Positions 29,277 to 40,685 of a DNA stretch of 64,000 nt are shown here, piece by piece (the stretch's first letter is position 1; each line of letters begins with the position of its first letter). Both the position numbers and the translations under genes were made by a program. A model generated the notes under the pieces. The model searched no databases and had not been told where the DNA came from. It was given only the letters and a program-made list of their open reading frames with translations. The DNA comes from Pantoea sp. SOD02. Its GTDB lineage: Bacteria > Pseudomonadota > Gammaproteobacteria > Enterobacterales > Enterobacteriaceae. The DNA lies in contig NZ_CP102604.1 of the NCBI RefSeq assembly GCF_024707505.1, positions 2,294,001 to 2,358,000 on the forward strand, given 5' to 3'.

Positions 29277-29945
29277 ATGTTACGTGTTATTGATACCGAA
29301 ACCTGCGGCCTGCAGGGCGGCGTAGTGGAAGTGGCGTCGGTGGATGTCATTGATGGTCAGATCGTTAATCCGATGAGTGATTTGATCTGCCCGGATCGCC
29401 CCATCAGCCGTCAGGCGATGGCGGTACATCGCATTACGGAAGCGATGGTGGTGGGCAAACCCACCATTGAAGAAGCGATTGGCCGCTATCATGGCAGCCC
29501 GCATTATGTGGCACACAACGCCAGCTTTGATCGTCGCATGTTGCCTACGATGCCAGGCGAATGGATCTGCACCATGACGCTGGCGCGTCAACTGTGGCCA
29601 GGCATTAAGTACGGCAATCAGGCGCTGCGCCACAGCCTGAAGCTGGATGTCACACCACCGGCCGAACTGCATGCGCACCGCGCATTGTATGACTGCTACG
29701 TCACCGCTGCGCTGCTGATCCGCATTATGGAAACCTCAGGCTGGAACGCCGAGCAGATGGCGAATTTATGCCAGCCCGCGCCGGTGAGCGGCGATGTGTT
29801 CCCGTTCGGCAAATATCGCGGTCAGAGCATTGGCAGCATCGCGCGTAAAGATCCCGGCTATCTGCGTTGGGTGCTGGAAAATGTGCGCGATTTGCGCCCA
29901 CCGTTACGGCAGGCGCTGCGCAAGTACGTGAAGAGCGATCAGTAA
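29277..29945 (+). CDS. exoX: exodeoxyribonuclease X
   Basis: ExoX is a DEDDh 3'-5' DNase acting in mismatch repair and UV resistance. Exo I DTETCGL (residues 6-12), Exo [13 protein letters not shown] (near 80) and Exo [17 protein letters not shown] (about 132) are in order. The C-terminal half has [26 protein letters not shown], the ExoX-like domain. Length 222 aa is normal. Its 3' end overlaps the ptrB 3' end by seven bases. Confidence 0.95.
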   Translation: MLRVIDTETCGLQGGVVEVASVDVIDGQIVNPMSDLICPDRPISRQAMAVHRITEAMVVGKPTIEEAIGRYHGSPHYVAHNASFDRRMLPTMPGEWICTMTLARQLWPGIKYGNQALRHSLKLDVTPPAELHAHRALYDCYVTAALLIRIMETSGWNAEQMANLCQPAPVSGDVFPFGKYRGQSIGSIARKDPGYLRWVLENVRDLRPPLRQALRKYVKSDQ

Positions 29946-32002
29946 TCGACGCGGTCTGGCAAGCTGCCCTGCGCCAGACCGATTAGGAAAGTGAACTCCT
30001 GCGCCACACCTTCATACGCTTTGAAACGCCCCGATTTGCCGCCGTGACCAGAATCCATCTCAGTGCAGAGTAACAGCAGCGAATCGTTGGTTTTAAGCTC
30101 GCGCAATTTTGCTACCCATTTGGCCGGTTCCCAATACTGCACCTGTGAATCGTGCAGGCCGGTGGTAACCAGTAAATGCGGATAGGCTTTGGCCTCGATG
30201 TTGTCATACGGGCTGTATTGGCGGATGAGGTGATAAAACTCCGCCTGTTCAGGATTGCCCCACTCATCGTATTCGCCGGTGGTCAGCGGAATCGTCGGAT
30301 CGAGCATCGTAGTGACCACATCCACAAACGGCACCTGCGCCACCACGCCGTGGAAAAGATCCGGCGCCATGTTCACCACGCCGCCCATCAGTAATCCTCC
30401 GGCGCTGCCGCCCATCGCGTAGAGCTGCTGGCGATTACCATACCCTTTCTCCACCAGCGCTTCGGTGACATCAATAAAATCAGTGAAGCTGTTGATTTTA
30501 TTCTTCAGCCGGCCACCGTCATACCATTGCTGGCCGAGTTCGCCGCCGCCACGCACGTGAATAATGGCGTAGACGAATCCGCGTTCCAGCAAGCTGATGC
30601 GGCTGGTGCCAAAGCTGGCATCCATGCTGCTGCCGTAAGCGCCGTAACCGTATACCAGCAACGGATTGTTGCCGCGCTGGAAATGCTTGCGGTGATAGAC
30701 CAGCGAAACCGGTACTTCCGTTCCATCGCGCACCGTAATCCACAGATGCTCGCTTTTATAATCCTCAGATTTAAAGCCCGGCACCGGCGTACGCTTAAGC
30801 ACGCGGCGATCGCCGGTTTCCATGTTTAGTTCAAACAAGGTGGTTGGCGTGGTCATGGAAGAGTAGCCGTAGCGCAAGGTGTCGCTTTCCGGCGAAGGGT
30901 TGTAAGCCAGCCAGGTGACATAGGCCGGATCGTCAAAGGCGATGCCAAAGCTTTCGCCGCTCTCCCAGTTAATCTGCCGTAAGGTGTTTACACCGTGCTG
31001 ACGCTCTTCCACCACCAGCCAATGGCGGAACAGCTGGAAATCCTCCAGCACCACGTTGTCTCGCGCCGGGATCAGCGATTGCCAGCGCGCTTCCGCCAGC
31101 CACGCGCTGCGATAGAGGCCGAAGTTTTTGCCGTCGCGATTCGAGCGAATGTAGAACTGATGATTGTAGTGATCGATGCTGTATTCATGGTCGCGGCGAC
31201 GCGGACAAAACGTTTGCGGCTGCGCATCCGGATACTCGGCGTCGATCAGCAGAATCTCGCTGGTGTTGGTGCTGTATAACGCAATCAGAATGAAGTGCTC
31301 GGAGGTGGTTTTGTGCACACTTAGGTGGAAGGCGTCATCCTTCTCTTCATACACCAGCTGATCGTCAGATTGCGGATGTCCCAGCTCATGACGCCACACC
31401 TGATACGCCAGCAGCGTTTTCGGATGCTTACGCACGTAGTAGAGCGTGCGCGAATCATTGGCCCAGGCAACGCTGGATGATGCATTGGTCAGCACTTCCG
31501 GATACCAGCTGCCGCTCTGCAGATTACGGAAGCGAATGCCGTATTGACGGCGCGACAGGAAATCTTCCGCTAACGCCATCACCTGATTGTCCGGCGTAAT
31601 CGCCAGCGCGCCCATGGTGTAGAAATCACTGTGCGCGGCGCGTTGGTTACCATCGAGCAGCAGCTGCCAAGGCTCATCAGCCGGCGCGTCCACTGGCTGA
31701 CGGAAATAAGCCGGATACTCATTGCCCACTTCATAGCGGCTTTGATAGCGATAACCATTTTTCACATAGGGCACCGAGTGATCCTGCGGCGGAATACGGT
31801 CGACGATCTCTTTCAACACCCGTTCCTGCAGCGGATTCTGCGACGCCATCATGGCGCGGCCATAATCATTTTCGGCGTGCAGATGGGCCAGCACTTCTGG
31901 ATTCTCGCGGTCGTCATCACGTAACCAGTGATAATTATCGATGCGCGTTTCACCGTGCAGATTCATGGCATGGGGAATTTTTTTCGCGTGTGGCTGATTC
32001 AT
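29939..32002 (-). CDS. ptrB: oligopeptidase B
   Basis: PtrB is a cytoplasmic serine peptidase (S9A) that cuts small peptides after Lys or Arg. A seven-bladed propeller (about 75-400) precedes the alpha/beta hydrolase domain with the nucleophile in GGSAGG, the Asp region [14 protein letters not shown] and the His in [12 protein letters not shown] 32002 (MNQPHAKK) gives 687 aa, one more than E. coli; the nine-residue upstream extension is discarded. Confidence 0.95.
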   Translation of the reverse strand: MNQPHAKKIPHAMNLHGETRIDNYHWLRDDDRENPEVLAHLHAENDYGRAMMASQNPLQERVLKEIVDRIPPQDHSVPYVKNGYRYQSRYEVGNEYPAYFRQPVDAPADEPWQLLLDGNQRAAHSDFYTMGALAITPDNQVMALAEDFLSRRQYGIRFRNLQSGSWYPEVLTNASSSVAWANDSRTLYYVRKHPKTLLAYQVWRHELGHPQSDDQLVYEEKDDAFHLSVHKTTSEHFILIALYSTNTSEILLIDAEYPDAQPQTFCPRRRDHEYSIDHYNHQFYIRSNRDGKNFGLYRSAWLAEARWQSLIPARDNVVLEDFQLFRHWLVVEERQHGVNTLRQINWESGESFGIAFDDPAYVTWLAYNPSPESDTLRYGYSSMTTPTTLFELNMETGDRRVLKRTPVPGFKSEDYKSEHLWITVRDGTEVPVSLVYHRKHFQRGNNPLLVYGYGAYGSSMDASFGTSRISLLERGFVYAIIHVRGGGELGQQWYDGGRLKNKINSFTDFIDVTEALVEKGYGNRQQLYAMGGSAGGLLMGGVVNMAPDLFHGVVAQVPFVDVVTTMLDPTIPLTTGEYDEWGNPEQAEFYHLIRQYSPYDNIEAKAYPHLLVTTGLHDSQVQYWEPAKWVAKLRELKTNDSLLLLCTEMDSGHGGKSGRFKAYEGVAQEFTFLIGLAQGSLPDRVDY

Positions 32003-32141
32003 TAGGCTCTTCTCCCTGAAGGACAACATTCAGCAAGCGTGGCACTAATCGCGTGCGATGCCAAGCTGCACGCAGCATCACTTTGCGCAGGGCAAGCCAG
32101 ACAGGGAAAACGAAGGCTGCGGATGCAACCTTCGTAATGGA

Positions 32142-32783
32142 TTACGCGGCTTTTTCCGCATCGATATCACGTTGAATATCGTCGCGCACATCCTGGGGAA
32201 TTTTCAGCGCATCGCCGAGCGCGGAGAGATAACTGCGCTCCATAAAGTGGTCGACATCAATGGCGGCACAGCTGAGGAAATAGAGCTCCAGCGCCTCTTC
32301 TTCGTTTTTGACATCGGCGGCCAGCCAGTTGGGATCGAGCGGGCGATTCATCGCCTGCTGAATCAGCGCTTCGGCTTGCGCGCCGTAGCCCGCCTGCTGG
32401 ATGTTTTGCTCAATCGCGATGCGTTCTTGATCATCAATGTGACCGTCACTTTTCGCCGCGAACACCAGCGCCGTGACTAATCGCTCTGCGCGTTGGTCCA
32501 TCGGCGTTTGCAGCTGGCCGAAGCCCGCATCGTCCTGATGGGTTTCACGTATGCGCTGTTTGTATTTGTTCCACAGCAGCGCGCCCGCCGCCGCGCCGCC
32601 GCCCAACAACAAGGCTTTGCCGCCATATTTGGTCAGCAACTTACGCGTGGATTTACTGCCCACTAGCAATCCCGCCAGCCCGCCTAATGCGCCGGGTGCC
32701 AGCATGTCACTTAAACCGCCCGACTTTCCGCCACCGCCCTTCTTCGCCAGCACCGATTGAATTTGCTGTAGCCAATTACTCAT
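32142..32783 (-). CDS. yebE: YebE, DUF533 tellurite-resistance-B-like inner-membrane protein
   Basis: This 213-aa protein has a Gly-rich N terminus with a hydrophobic segment ([15 protein letters not shown], about 57-71) and a C-terminal TerB-like helical domain ([19 protein letters not shown]...). It matches E. coli YebE, a CpxR-regulated envelope-stress gene of unknown role. No clear CpxR box is claimed here. yebF and yebG, which follow in E. coli, are absent. Confidence 0.92.
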   Translation of the reverse strand: MSNWLQQIQSVLAKKGGGGKSGGLSDMLAPGALGGLAGLLVGSKSTRKLLTKYGGKALLLGGGAAAGALLWNKYKQRIRETHQDDAGFGQLQTPMDQRAERLVTALVFAAKSDGHIDDQERIAIEQNIQQAGYGAQAEALIQQAMNRPLDPNWLAADVKNEEEALELYFLSCAAIDVDHFMERSYLSALGDALKIPQDVRDDIQRDIDAEKAA

Positions 32784-32890
32784 CGTTTAACTCCCGTTTA
32801 ATTTTCCGTTCTCCATGCTGCCGTAGGCTGTGTCAGTTAACGTCAGAGCGGGAAAAGTATGGCAAACCTGATCGTGGCGAAAGCGTGAGT

Positions 32891-32906
32891 ACGCAAACGT
32901 TTTCGT
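32891..32906 (+). promoter_or_regulatory. PurR operator of purT
   Basis: ACGCAAACGTTTTCGT is a near-perfect PurR box, 38 bases before the purT start. It implies repression by PurR with hypoxanthine or guanine. Confidence 0.9.
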
Positions 32907-32944
32907 TTATACTGCGCGCGCATTTTGACTGCTAAGGTGAAATT

Positions 32945-34123
32945 ATGACGACTCTCGGAACCGCGCTGCGCCCTGCCGCTACGCGTGTCATGCTGTTAGG
33001 TTCAGGCGAATTAGGCAAAGAAGTGGCACTCGAGTGCCAGCGTCTGGGTGTGGAAGTGATCGCGGTGGATCGTTACGCCGATGCCCCAGCGATGCACGTG
33101 GCGCATCGCAGCTATGTAATCAACATGCTGGACGGCGACGCGCTGGCCGCATTGATTGCCCAGGAAAAGCCGCACTTCGTGGTGCCAGAAATTGAAGCCA
33201 TCGCCACCGAAAAACTGCTGGAGCTGGAAGCCCAAGGTCAGAAAGTGGTGCCGACCGCACGCGCTGCACGTCTGACCATGAACCGCGAAGGCATTCGTCG
33301 TCTGGCAGCGGAAGAGTTGTCGTTACCGACCTCGACTTACCAGTTTGCTGACAGCAAAGAGAATTTTGTCGCCGCCGCTGAAGCGATTGGGTTCCCGTGC
33401 ATCGTTAAGCCGGTGATGAGCTCATCCGGTAAAGGCCAGAGCTTTATTCGTGAAGCCAGCCAGCTGGACAAAGCCTGGGATTATGCGCAGCAAGGCGGAC
33501 GTGCCGGTGCGGGCCGCGTGATCGTTGAAGGCGTGGTGAAGTTTGATTTCGAAATCACCCTGCTGACCATCAGCGCGGTGGATGGCATCCACTTCTGCGC
33601 GCCGATTGGTCATCGTCAGGAAGATGGCGATTATCGTGAATCATGGCAGCCGCAGCAAATGAGTGAACTGGCGCTGCAACGCGCGCAAGATATCGCCGCT
33701 AACGTGGTGAAAGCGCTTGGCGGATACGGCCTGTTTGGTGTGGAGCTGTTCGTCTGCGGTGATGAAGTGGTGTTCAGCGAAGTATCGCCGCGTCCGCACG
33801 ATACCGGCATGGTAACGCTGATTTCGCAGGATCTGTCCGAATTTGCGCTGCATGTGCGCGCCTTCCTCGGTCTGCCAATTGGCGGTATCCGTCAATACGG
33901 TCCTGCAGCGTCGGCTGTGATTTTGCCTGAGCTGAACAGCCAGAACGTGCAATTCGGGAATATCGAAGCCGCGCTGGGTGCCGGATTGCAGCTGCGCCTG
34001 TTTGGTAAGCCGGAAATTGCCGGTCAGCGCCGTTTGGGTGTGGCTTTGGCAACCGGTGAAAACACCGATGACGCTATCGCGCGCGCCGTTGCCAGTGCGG
34101 CAGCGGTGAAAGTGGAAGGTTAA
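32945..34123 (+). CDS. purT: formate-dependent phosphoribosylglycinamide formyltransferase 2
   Basis: PurT uses formate and ATP to make formyl-GAR in purine synthesis, in parallel with PurN. It is an ATP-grasp enzyme: preATP-grasp [14 protein letters not shown] near 19-32, the loop [12 protein letters not shown] near 155 and the metal site [20 protein letters not shown] near 260-280. Its 392 aa equals E. coli PurT. A PurR box lies upstream, and a REP-like repeat pair lies just downstream. Confidence 0.97.
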   Translation: MTTLGTALRPAATRVMLLGSGELGKEVALECQRLGVEVIAVDRYADAPAMHVAHRSYVINMLDGDALAALIAQEKPHFVVPEIEAIATEKLLELEAQGQKVVPTARAARLTMNREGIRRLAAEELSLPTSTYQFADSKENFVAAAEAIGFPCIVKPVMSSSGKGQSFIREASQLDKAWDYAQQGGRAGAGRVIVEGVVKFDFEITLLTISAVDGIHFCAPIGHRQEDGDYRESWQPQQMSELALQRAQDIAANVVKALGGYGLFGVELFVCGDEVVFSEVSPRPHDTGMVTLISQDLSEFALHVRAFLGLPIGGIRQYGPAASAVILPELNSQNVQFGNIEAALGAGLQLRLFGKPEIAGQRRLGVALATGENTDDAIARAVASAAAVKVEG

Positions 34124-34136
34124 ATGTAAGTTGAGA

Positions 34137-34204
34137 GGTCGCCATGAATGGCGACCCTACCAAAAACCCGCCACATTACCGTAGGGTCGCCATTCATGGC
34201 GACC
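34137..34204. repeat. REP-like inverted repeat pair after purT
   Basis: GGTCGCCATGAATGGCGACC at 34137-34156, followed by CTAC, is itself a palindrome and occurs again inverted at 34181-34204 (GTAG then GGTCGCCATTCATGGCGACC). A third copy is at 40686-40709. Palindromic units in pairs between convergent genes are typical of REP/BIME elements. Confidence 0.8.
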
Positions 34205-34259
34205 GATTCACACTTAACTGGCAAGCTTTACGCCATCAATGGCAATCCAATAAACGCCG

Positions 34260-34901
34260 TTATGCGCGTGCCCCTTCAACCGCTTCACGCGCCAGACGCG
34301 TAATACGATCCCAGTCACCGCTTTCCAGCGCATCATTCGGTACCAGCCACGAACCGCCAATACACAGCACGCTTTTCAGCGCCAGATAATCACGGTAGTT
34401 GGCTGGCGAGATGCCGCCGGTTGGGCAGAAACGCACCTGCGGGAACGGACCACCAATCGCAGATAATGCTTTCACGCCACCATTGGCTTCTGCCGGGAAG
34501 AATTTGAATTCACGCAGGCCATAATCCATGCCGGTCATCAGTTCTGAAACCGTGCTGATACCTGGAATCAATGGCACCGGACCTTCAACCGCAGCCTTAA
34601 GCAGCGATTCCGTCAATCCTGGACTGATAACAAACTGCGCACCGGCGTCAGTGACTTCTTTCAGTTGCTGGGTGTTGATCACCGTGCCCGCACCAACAAT
34701 CGCTTCCGGTACTTCTTTAATCATGGCGCGCAGTGCGTCCATCGCCACCGGAGTACGCAGCGTGACTTCCAGCACACGCACACCGCCCGCCACCAGCGCT
34801 TTTGCCATCGGCACCGCGTGTTCCAGTTTGTTCACCACGATGACCGGCACGACCGGGCCAGTTTTCAGGATCTGTTCAGCACTTGTTTTCCAGTTCTTCA
34901 T
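34260..34901 (-). CDS. eda: KDPG/KHG aldolase
   Basis: Eda splits 2-keto-3-deoxy-6-phosphogluconate to pyruvate and glyceraldehyde-3-phosphate, the last step of the Entner-Doudoroff and hexuronate routes. The Schiff-base lysine is in [13 protein letters not shown] and the catalytic Glu in [13 protein letters not shown] 34901 gives 213 aa, the E. coli length. The E. coli partner edd is not upstream; zwf is, behind its own terminator, so eda should have its own promoter. A KdgR-like operator lies about 110 bases upstream. Confidence 0.96.
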   Translation of the reverse strand: MKNWKTSAEQILKTGPVVPVIVVNKLEHAVPMAKALVAGGVRVLEVTLRTPVAMDALRAMIKEVPEAIVGAGTVINTQQLKEVTDAGAQFVISPGLTESLLKAAVEGPVPLIPGISTVSELMTGMDYGLREFKFFPAEANGGVKALSAIGGPFPQVRFCPTGGISPANYRDYLALKSVLCIGGSWLVPNDALESGDWDRITRLAREAVEGARA

Positions 34902-35007
34902 CACGTTTCCTTGGTTGCATCAGCCCGGCGTTAAACCACGCTGTCAATAATTGGGCTCTACCATACAAGATCGGCTTGAGCGGCGTCCATCGGATATCAA
35001 AATTTTT

Positions 35008-35022
35008 TGAAACTCAGGTTCA
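35008..35022 (-). promoter_or_regulatory. candidate KdgR operator upstream of eda
   Basis: On the minus strand TGAACCTGAGTTTCA matches 11 of 15 positions of the KdgR core TGAAACATTGTTTCA, with the two half-sites TGAA and GTTTCA kept. kdgR is in this window, and eda is a known KdgR target in enterobacteria. Confidence 0.55.
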
Positions 35023-35048
35023 CTTTTAAGAAAAATGAATTTTGGCCG

Positions 35049-35074
35049 AAAAAAAGCCCGCGCATTGGCGGGCT
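35049..35074 (-). terminator. zwf terminator
   Basis: On the minus strand AGCCCGC-N6-GCGGGCT is followed by seven T residues, just after the zwf stop. Confidence 0.9.
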
Positions 35075-35087
35075 CAGCATTAGGTCT

Positions 35088-36563
35088 TTATTCAAACTCG
35101 TTCCAGGAACGGCCATCGCGGGTAATCATCGCGACAGAGGCAACCGGTCCCCACGTTCCCGCCTGATACGGCTTCGGTGCTTCGGCATCGGCATTCCAGG
35201 CATCGATAATGGAATCCACCCAGCCCCATGCCGCTTCCACTTCATCACGGCGCACAAACAGCGCCTGAATACCACGCATGGTTTCCAGCAGCAGACGCTC
35301 ATAAGCATCGGCCAGATGCGACTGGTTGAAGGTTTCGGAGTAGCTCAGATCCAGCTTGGTGGTCTGCAGTTTATGCTTGTGGTCGAGTCCCGGCACTTTG
35401 TTGAGGATTTCGATATCCACGCCTTCGTCTGGCTGCAGACGAATGGTCAACTTATTCTGCGGCAGTTCAGCGTAAGAATCTTTGAACAGGTTCATCTCAG
35501 GATTCTTGAAGTACACCACCACTTCAGAGCATTTGGTTGGCAAGCGCTTGCCGGTACGCAGATAGAACGGCACGCCAGCCCAGCGCCAGTTGTCGATATC
35601 CACGCGGATAGCCACGAAGCTTTCGGTGGCGCTCTGCTTGTTCGCGCCCTCTTCTTCCAGATAGCCCGGCACTTTCTTGCCCTGCACAAAACCGGCGGTG
35701 TACTGACCGCGTACGGTTTTATCGCGTACGTTGGTTTGATCAATACGGCGCAGTGAGCGCAGCACTTTCACTTTCTCATCACGAATCGCATCCGCACTCA
35801 GATCGGATGGCGGCGACATGGCAATCATGGTGAGGATCTGCAACAAGTGGTTCTGGATCATGTCACGCATCTGGCCAGCTTTGTCGAAGTAACCCCAACG
35901 GCCTTCGATACCGACCTCTTCCGCCACGGTGATCTGCACGTGATCGATGGTGCGGTTGTCCCAGTTGTTGACGAAGATGGAGTTGGCAAAACGCAGCGCC
36001 AGCAGGTTAAGCACTGTCTCTTTACCAAGATAGTGGTCAATACGGAAAACCTGACCTTCTTCGAAATATTTGCCAACGCTGTCATTGATCTCTTGCGAGG
36101 TTTCCAATGAGGTGCCGAGCGGTTTTTCCATCACCACGCGTGCCGGTTTGGCATTCAGTTTGGCGGCGCCCAAACCGTCACAGATCGCGCCAAAGGTGCT
36201 TGGCGGCATGGCGAAGTAGTTGATGGTGACGCGGTTTTTCTGGTCAAGCATTTTGCCCAGTTTGGTGAAATGCGAGGTGTCATTTACGTCGAGGTTACAG
36301 AAGTCGAGGCGGCTGCTGAGCGTGTCCCACAGCGCTTCATCGATCTTCTCTTTCATGAAGGTTTCCAGCGCTTCACGTACCACTTTGGTGTACGCGGCTT
36401 TGTCCCAATCCGCGCGACCCACGCCAATAATGCGAGTGGTTTCATGAATCTGACCGGCTTTTTCCAGCTGATACAGTGATGGCAACAGTTTACGGCGCGC
36501 TAAATCGCCTTTGGCACCGAAAATCACCAGATCGCATGCCTGGGCTGTTTGTGTAACCGCCAT
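35088..36563 (-). CDS. zwf: glucose-6-phosphate 1-dehydrogenase
   Basis: Zwf oxidises glucose-6-phosphate to 6-phosphogluconolactone with NADP, feeding the pentose phosphate pathway. The nucleotide site is [18 protein letters not shown] (residues 14-31) and the active-site signature is RIDHYLGKE near 178. ATG 36563 ([11 protein letters not shown]) gives 491 aa, as in E. coli; 16 upstream in-frame residues are not conserved. It is divergent from hexR with a HexR-like operator between. Confidence 0.97.
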   Translation of the reverse strand: MAVTQTAQACDLVIFGAKGDLARRKLLPSLYQLEKAGQIHETTRIIGVGRADWDKAAYTKVVREALETFMKEKIDEALWDTLSSRLDFCNLDVNDTSHFTKLGKMLDQKNRVTINYFAMPPSTFGAICDGLGAAKLNAKPARVVMEKPLGTSLETSQEINDSVGKYFEEGQVFRIDHYLGKETVLNLLALRFANSIFVNNWDNRTIDHVQITVAEEVGIEGRWGYFDKAGQMRDMIQNHLLQILTMIAMSPPSDLSADAIRDEKVKVLRSLRRIDQTNVRDKTVRGQYTAGFVQGKKVPGYLEEEGANKQSATESFVAIRVDIDNWRWAGVPFYLRTGKRLPTKCSEVVVYFKNPEMNLFKDSYAELPQNKLTIRLQPDEGVDIEILNKVPGLDHKHKLQTTKLDLSYSETFNQSHLADAYERLLLETMRGIQALFVRRDEVEAAWGWVDSIIDAWNADAEAPKPYQAGTWGPVASVAMITRDGRSWNEFE

Positions 36564-36935
36564 TTTCCTCTCCTCGTTGCAGGATATACCCGGCTTGAGC
36601 GTTCTCATCACGCCAGGTCCTTATTGTAATTTTCTTACAGCACAATGTACGTTTTTCGCCGGTCCAGGACAACCCGAACACCGCGTTTTGCTGGCGTTAA
36701 CTGTGAACGTAATAAAGGTGTTAAGTGTGTTGTAGCGTGCCATTTGAGCACATTTTCTGTTTCGATATTTGTCGTGGCAAAACACGTCAGCGATCAAAGT
36801 ATCGCAAAAAATTCGCGTTTACATTTGTCCTCCGCTGCGTGCGAGGTGCTATTACACGGTATATTCTTGGGAATTGGCAGCGATTTCATTGATTGATGAA
36901 CGCGGAAAAGTGATTGACGCTCATTAGGTTAAACC
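36564..36935. other. zwf-hexR divergent regulatory region
   Basis: This 372-bp gap has no gene. It holds both promoters and the HexR-like operator at 36625-36639. Confidence 0.7.
36625..36639. promoter_or_regulatory. HexR operator of zwf
   Basis: TGTAATTTTCTTACA closely follows the 15-base HexR palindrome TGTAATTAAATTACA, and lies 62 bases before zwf. HexR is released from DNA by KDPG, the Eda substrate. Confidence 0.75.
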
Positions 36936-37790
36936 ATGCTGGAACAAATTCAGGCGCAACTCGATGCGTTAAGTAAATCAGAACGTAAAGTCGCAGAACA
37001 AATTCTCGCTGCGCCGCAGCAGGCGATGCACTCCAGCATCGCCACGCTGGCACGCGCCGCTGACGTCAGCGAACCGACGGTGAATCGCTTCTGCCATCGT
37101 ATGGGCACGCGCGGCTTTCCTGACTTCAAATTGCAGCTCGCACAGAGCCTGGTGAAAAGCCCGAACTGGGTGAGCCGCGATGTGGAAGAAAATGACAGTG
37201 TGGAAAGTTATAGCCACAAAATTTTTGATTCCGCGTTAGCCGGCCTTAGCCGCGTCCGCCAGCAACTCGATTCTCAGATTATTCGCCAGGCCGTTCAGGC
37301 ATTATCAAACGCCCATAAAATTGCCTTCTTTGGCCTTGGTGCCTCTGCCGTGGTCGCCCACGACGCCACCAATAAATTTTTGCGTTTTAATCTGCCGGTC
37401 ATCTGGTCAGAGGATATTGTGATCCAGCGCATGAGTTGCATAAATAGTGGTCCAAATGATGTGTTTGTTCTCATCTCACATACTGGTCGCACCAAAAATA
37501 TGGTAGAACTGGCTCGCCTGGCGCGTGTAAACGCTTCCACTGTGCTGGCTATCACTTCTCCGGGTTCCCCGCTGGCGGCCGAAGCCACGCTGGCTTTGAC
37601 GCTCGACGTGCCCGAAGATACCGATATCTACCTGCCAATGGTTTCCCGCCTCGCGCAATTAACCGTGATTGATGTTCTGGCGACAGGGTTTACCCTTGAG
37701 CGCGGCGCCGCTTTCCGTGAAAATTTGAAACGGGTGAAAGAAGCGCTGAAAGATTCACGCCTGGAGAAACAGGCGCAGGAAAATAATTAA
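36936..37790 (+). CDS. hexR: HexR, RpiR-family regulator of central carbon genes
   Basis: The N-terminal RpiR-type HTH (about 1-75, HSSIATLARAADVSEPTVNRFCHRMG region) is followed by a SIS phosphosugar-binding domain (about 110-250, KIAFFGLGASAVVAHDATNKF and VLISHTGRTKNMVELA). HexR represses zwf and other glycolytic genes in gamma-proteobacteria and is antagonised by KDPG. Its 284 aa is about the family length. It sits between zwf and pykA, as in E. coli. Confidence 0.95.
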   Translation: MLEQIQAQLDALSKSERKVAEQILAAPQQAMHSSIATLARAADVSEPTVNRFCHRMGTRGFPDFKLQLAQSLVKSPNWVSRDVEENDSVESYSHKIFDSALAGLSRVRQQLDSQIIRQAVQALSNAHKIAFFGLGASAVVAHDATNKFLRFNLPVIWSEDIVIQRMSCINSGPNDVFVLISHTGRTKNMVELARLARVNASTVLAITSPGSPLAAEATLALTLDVPEDTDIYLPMVSRLAQLTVIDVLATGFTLERGAAFRENLKRVKEALKDSRLEKQAQENN

Positions 37791-37897
37791 CATCACATTC
37801 ACAATGTGAGTCGAATCACAGCCCATCGATCATATAGAATAGATGAACACTACGTGTCACTTGAGAGCGACACGATACTTTGCTAACGGAGTCCTTC

Positions 37898-39340
37898 ATG
37901 TCCAGACGTCTCAGAAGAACCAAGATCGTTACAACCCTCGGTCCAGCCACCGATCGCGACAACAACCTCGAAAAAATCATCGCGGCGGGTGCTAACGTTG
38001 TACGACTCAACTTCTCCCACGGCACACCGGAAGATCATCAGCAGCGCGCCAACAAAGTCCGTGAAATCGCGGCGAAACTGGGACGTCATGTGGCGATCCT
38101 TGGCGACCTACAAGGTCCAAAAATTCGCGTCTCAACCTTCAAAGAAGGCAAAGTGTTCCTTAACGTCGGCGATCGTTTCCTGCTGGATGCCGACTTAAGT
38201 AAAGGCGAAGGCGACAAAGAAAAGGTCGGTATCGACTATAAAGGCCTGCCAGAAGATGTGGTGCCAGGCGACATCCTGCTGCTGGACGACGGTCGCGTAC
38301 AGTTGAAAGTGTTGGAAGTTCAGGGCGTAAAAGTGTTCACCGAAGTTACCGTCGGTGGCCCGCTCTCCAACAATAAAGGCATCAACAAACTTGGTGGCGG
38401 CCTCTCTGCCGACGCGCTGACCGAAAAAGACAAGGTTGATATCGTTACCGCCGCGAAAATCGGCGTGGATTATCTGGCCGTCTCCTTCCCACGTAACGGC
38501 GAAGATATGAATTACGCACGCCGTCTGGCGCGCGACGCCGGCTGCGATGCCAAACTGGTGGCGAAAGTGGAACGTGCTGAAGCCGTTGCCTCACAGGAAG
38601 CGATGGATGACATCATCCTCGCCTCTGACGTGGTGATGGTTGCGCGTGGCGATTTGGGGGTAGAAATTGGCGATCCTGAGCTGGTGGGTATTCAGAAAGC
38701 GTTGATCCGTCGCGCGCGCCAGCTGAACCGCACCATCATCACCGCAACGCAGATGATGGAATCGATGATCACCAATCCAATGCCAACGCGTGCCGAAGTC
38801 ATGGACGTGGCGAACGCCGTGCTGGATGGTACCGATGCGGTGATGCTGTCGGCGGAAACGGCTGCAGGCCAGTATCCGGCTGAAACCGTATCCGCGATGG
38901 CGAAAGTGTGCCTCGGCGCAGAGAAAATCCCGAGCGTTAACGTTTCTAAGCATCGCCTGGAAGTGCAGTTCGATAACGTGGAAGAAGCGATTGCCATGTC
39001 GGCGATGTATGCTGCCAACCATCTGCAAGGGGTTTCGGCCATCATCACCATGACTGAATCGGGCCGTACCGCGCTGATGACTTCACGTATCACTTCCGGT
39101 TTGCCGATCTTCGCCATGTCACGTCATGAACGTACCCTGAACCTGACCGCACTGTACCGTGGTGTTACACCGGTGTTCTTCGACAGCAATAATGATGGTG
39201 TTGCCGCCGCGCATGATGCAGTTAACCTGCTGCGCGAGAAAGGTTTCCTGGTTTCAGGCGATCTGGTGATTGTTACCCAGGGTGACGTGATGTCGACCAC
39301 TGGCACCACCAATACCAGCCGTGTACTGCGCGTAGATTAA
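37898..39340 (+). CDS. pykA: pyruvate kinase II
   Basis: PykA converts phosphoenolpyruvate and ADP to pyruvate and ATP and is AMP-activated. Recognisable are [14 protein letters not shown] (N-terminus), the active-site stretch KVERAEAV, and [13 protein letters not shown] 37898 (MSRRLRRT) gives 480 aa, identical in length to E. coli PykA and distinct from PykF; the six-codon extension upstream is not used. A strong terminator follows. Confidence 0.97.
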   Translation: MSRRLRRTKIVTTLGPATDRDNNLEKIIAAGANVVRLNFSHGTPEDHQQRANKVREIAAKLGRHVAILGDLQGPKIRVSTFKEGKVFLNVGDRFLLDADLSKGEGDKEKVGIDYKGLPEDVVPGDILLLDDGRVQLKVLEVQGVKVFTEVTVGGPLSNNKGINKLGGGLSADALTEKDKVDIVTAAKIGVDYLAVSFPRNGEDMNYARRLARDAGCDAKLVAKVERAEAVASQEAMDDIILASDVVMVARGDLGVEIGDPELVGIQKALIRRARQLNRTIITATQMMESMITNPMPTRAEVMDVANAVLDGTDAVMLSAETAAGQYPAETVSAMAKVCLGAEKIPSVNVSKHRLEVQFDNVEEAIAMSAMYAANHLQGVSAIITMTESGRTALMTSRITSGLPIFAMSRHERTLNLTALYRGVTPVFFDSNNDGVAAAHDAVNLLREKGFLVSGDLVIVTQGDVMSTTGTTNTSRVLRVD

Positions 39341-39377
39341 TACGCACCACCGACAGCGGCTGTAACAACATGGACAA

Positions 39378-39410
39378 ACGCGACTGCCTGGCAGTCGCGT
39401 TTTTATTTTT
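39378..39410 (+). terminator. pykA terminator
   Basis: ACGCGACTGC-CTG-GCAGTCGCGT is followed by a long T-rich run. Confidence 0.92.
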
Positions 39411-39426
39411 TTGACAAGGAGGCCAG

Positions 39427-40659
39427 ATGGCCCGCTATCAACCTATTACTCAACTCACCGGGCGCGTGCTGCTGTTTCCGCTCGCGCTGGTGCTATTTGA
39501 GTTCGCCACCTATATCGCGCATGACATGATTCAGCCCGGCATGCTGCTGGTGACGTCTGAATTCAGCGTCGGCCCGGAATGGGTCTCTACCTCGTTAACC
39601 GCGTATCTGATGGGCGGCGTGGTGCTGCAATGGCTGCTCGGTCCGCTCTCAGACAAATATGGCCGCAGGCCGGTACTGCTGTTTGGCATTCTGTTCTTCG
39701 CAGCGGCCTGTATTCTGACGACTTGGGTCAGCAGTATCGAAGAGTTTGTCGCGCTGCGTTTTGTGCAGGGCATTAGCCTGTGCTTTATTGGCGCAGTCAG
39801 TTATGCGGCGGTGCAGGAAGCCTTTGACGAAGCGCTGGCGGTGCGCATGATGGCGTTGATGGCCAACGTTGCGCTGCTGGCACCGTTAGCGGGCCCGCTG
39901 GCCGGTGCGGCATGGCTTACCGTTGGCGAATGGCGCAGCATGTTCTGGCTGTTTGCGATTTGCAGCGTGATTGCGTTTGCCCTGCTGTGGCGCGTGATGC
40001 CGGAAACGGCTGGCGACCGCAGTCACTCTATCGCTCTGCCAACGCTGGCGCGCGGCTATGCGCGTTTGGCGCGCGATCGTCAGGTGATGTACGGATCCTT
40101 TGCCATTGGTTTGGTGTTTATCCCGATCCTGACGTGGGTGGCGCTGTCGCCAGTGATTCTGATGCACGATGAAGGATTGTCGCGCATGCAGTATGCGCTG
40201 CTGCAGTTGCCGGTGTTCCTGGCGATGATTGCCGGCAATATCACGCTGGGCAAACTGGCAGGACGCGTGCCGATTGAGCAGCCAGTGAAATTTGCTGCGT
40301 GGCCAATCCTGATTGGTCTGAGCATTTCGCTGCTGGCTAACTTGCTGGATAGCCACACCTATCTGCTACTGACCGCCGGTTTAAGTCTGTACGCTTTTGG
40401 CGCGGGCATGGTGAATGCCGGTCTGTACCGACTGACGCTTTACTCAAGTAATGAAGGCAAAGGTAGCGTGGCGGCGATGCTCGGCATGATCAGTATTCTG
40501 ACCTTAGCAGTCGGGATTGAGCTGGCGAAAAGCGGCTACTTCAGCGGCGGAACACCGTGGTTTAGCGGGATTAACTTCGTGGCTGGCGTATTGTGGTTTG
40601 GGCTGGTGACGCTGTTCCTGCGCGAGCGTAAGCGTCGCAGTCATGTGGCAGCAGTGTAA
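39427..40659 (+). CDS. MdfA-like MFS multidrug/H+ antiporter
   Basis: This 410-aa protein, the same length as E. coli MdfA, has 12 predicted helices. In helix 1 FEFATYIAHDMIQPGML keeps the two acidic residues (E and D, about 25 and 33) that MdfA uses for cation and proton binding. LGPLSDKYGRRPVLLFG is motif A, and FVQGISLCFIGAVSYAAVQE is motif C-like. A perfect AAGGAGG precedes ATG 39427. It is not at this place in E. coli. The exact drug range cannot be read. Confidence 0.85.
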   Translation: MARYQPITQLTGRVLLFPLALVLFEFATYIAHDMIQPGMLLVTSEFSVGPEWVSTSLTAYLMGGVVLQWLLGPLSDKYGRRPVLLFGILFFAAACILTTWVSSIEEFVALRFVQGISLCFIGAVSYAAVQEAFDEALAVRMMALMANVALLAPLAGPLAGAAWLTVGEWRSMFWLFAICSVIAFALLWRVMPETAGDRSHSIALPTLARGYARLARDRQVMYGSFAIGLVFIPILTWVALSPVILMHDEGLSRMQYALLQLPVFLAMIAGNITLGKLAGRVPIEQPVKFAAWPILIGLSISLLANLLDSHTYLLLTAGLSLYAFGAGMVNAGLYRLTLYSSNEGKGSVAAMLGMISILTLAVGIELAKSGYFSGGTPWFSGINFVAGVLWFGLVTLFLRERKRRSHVAAV

Positions 40660-40685
40660 TGTAAGGTGCGCAGTGATGCGCACCT

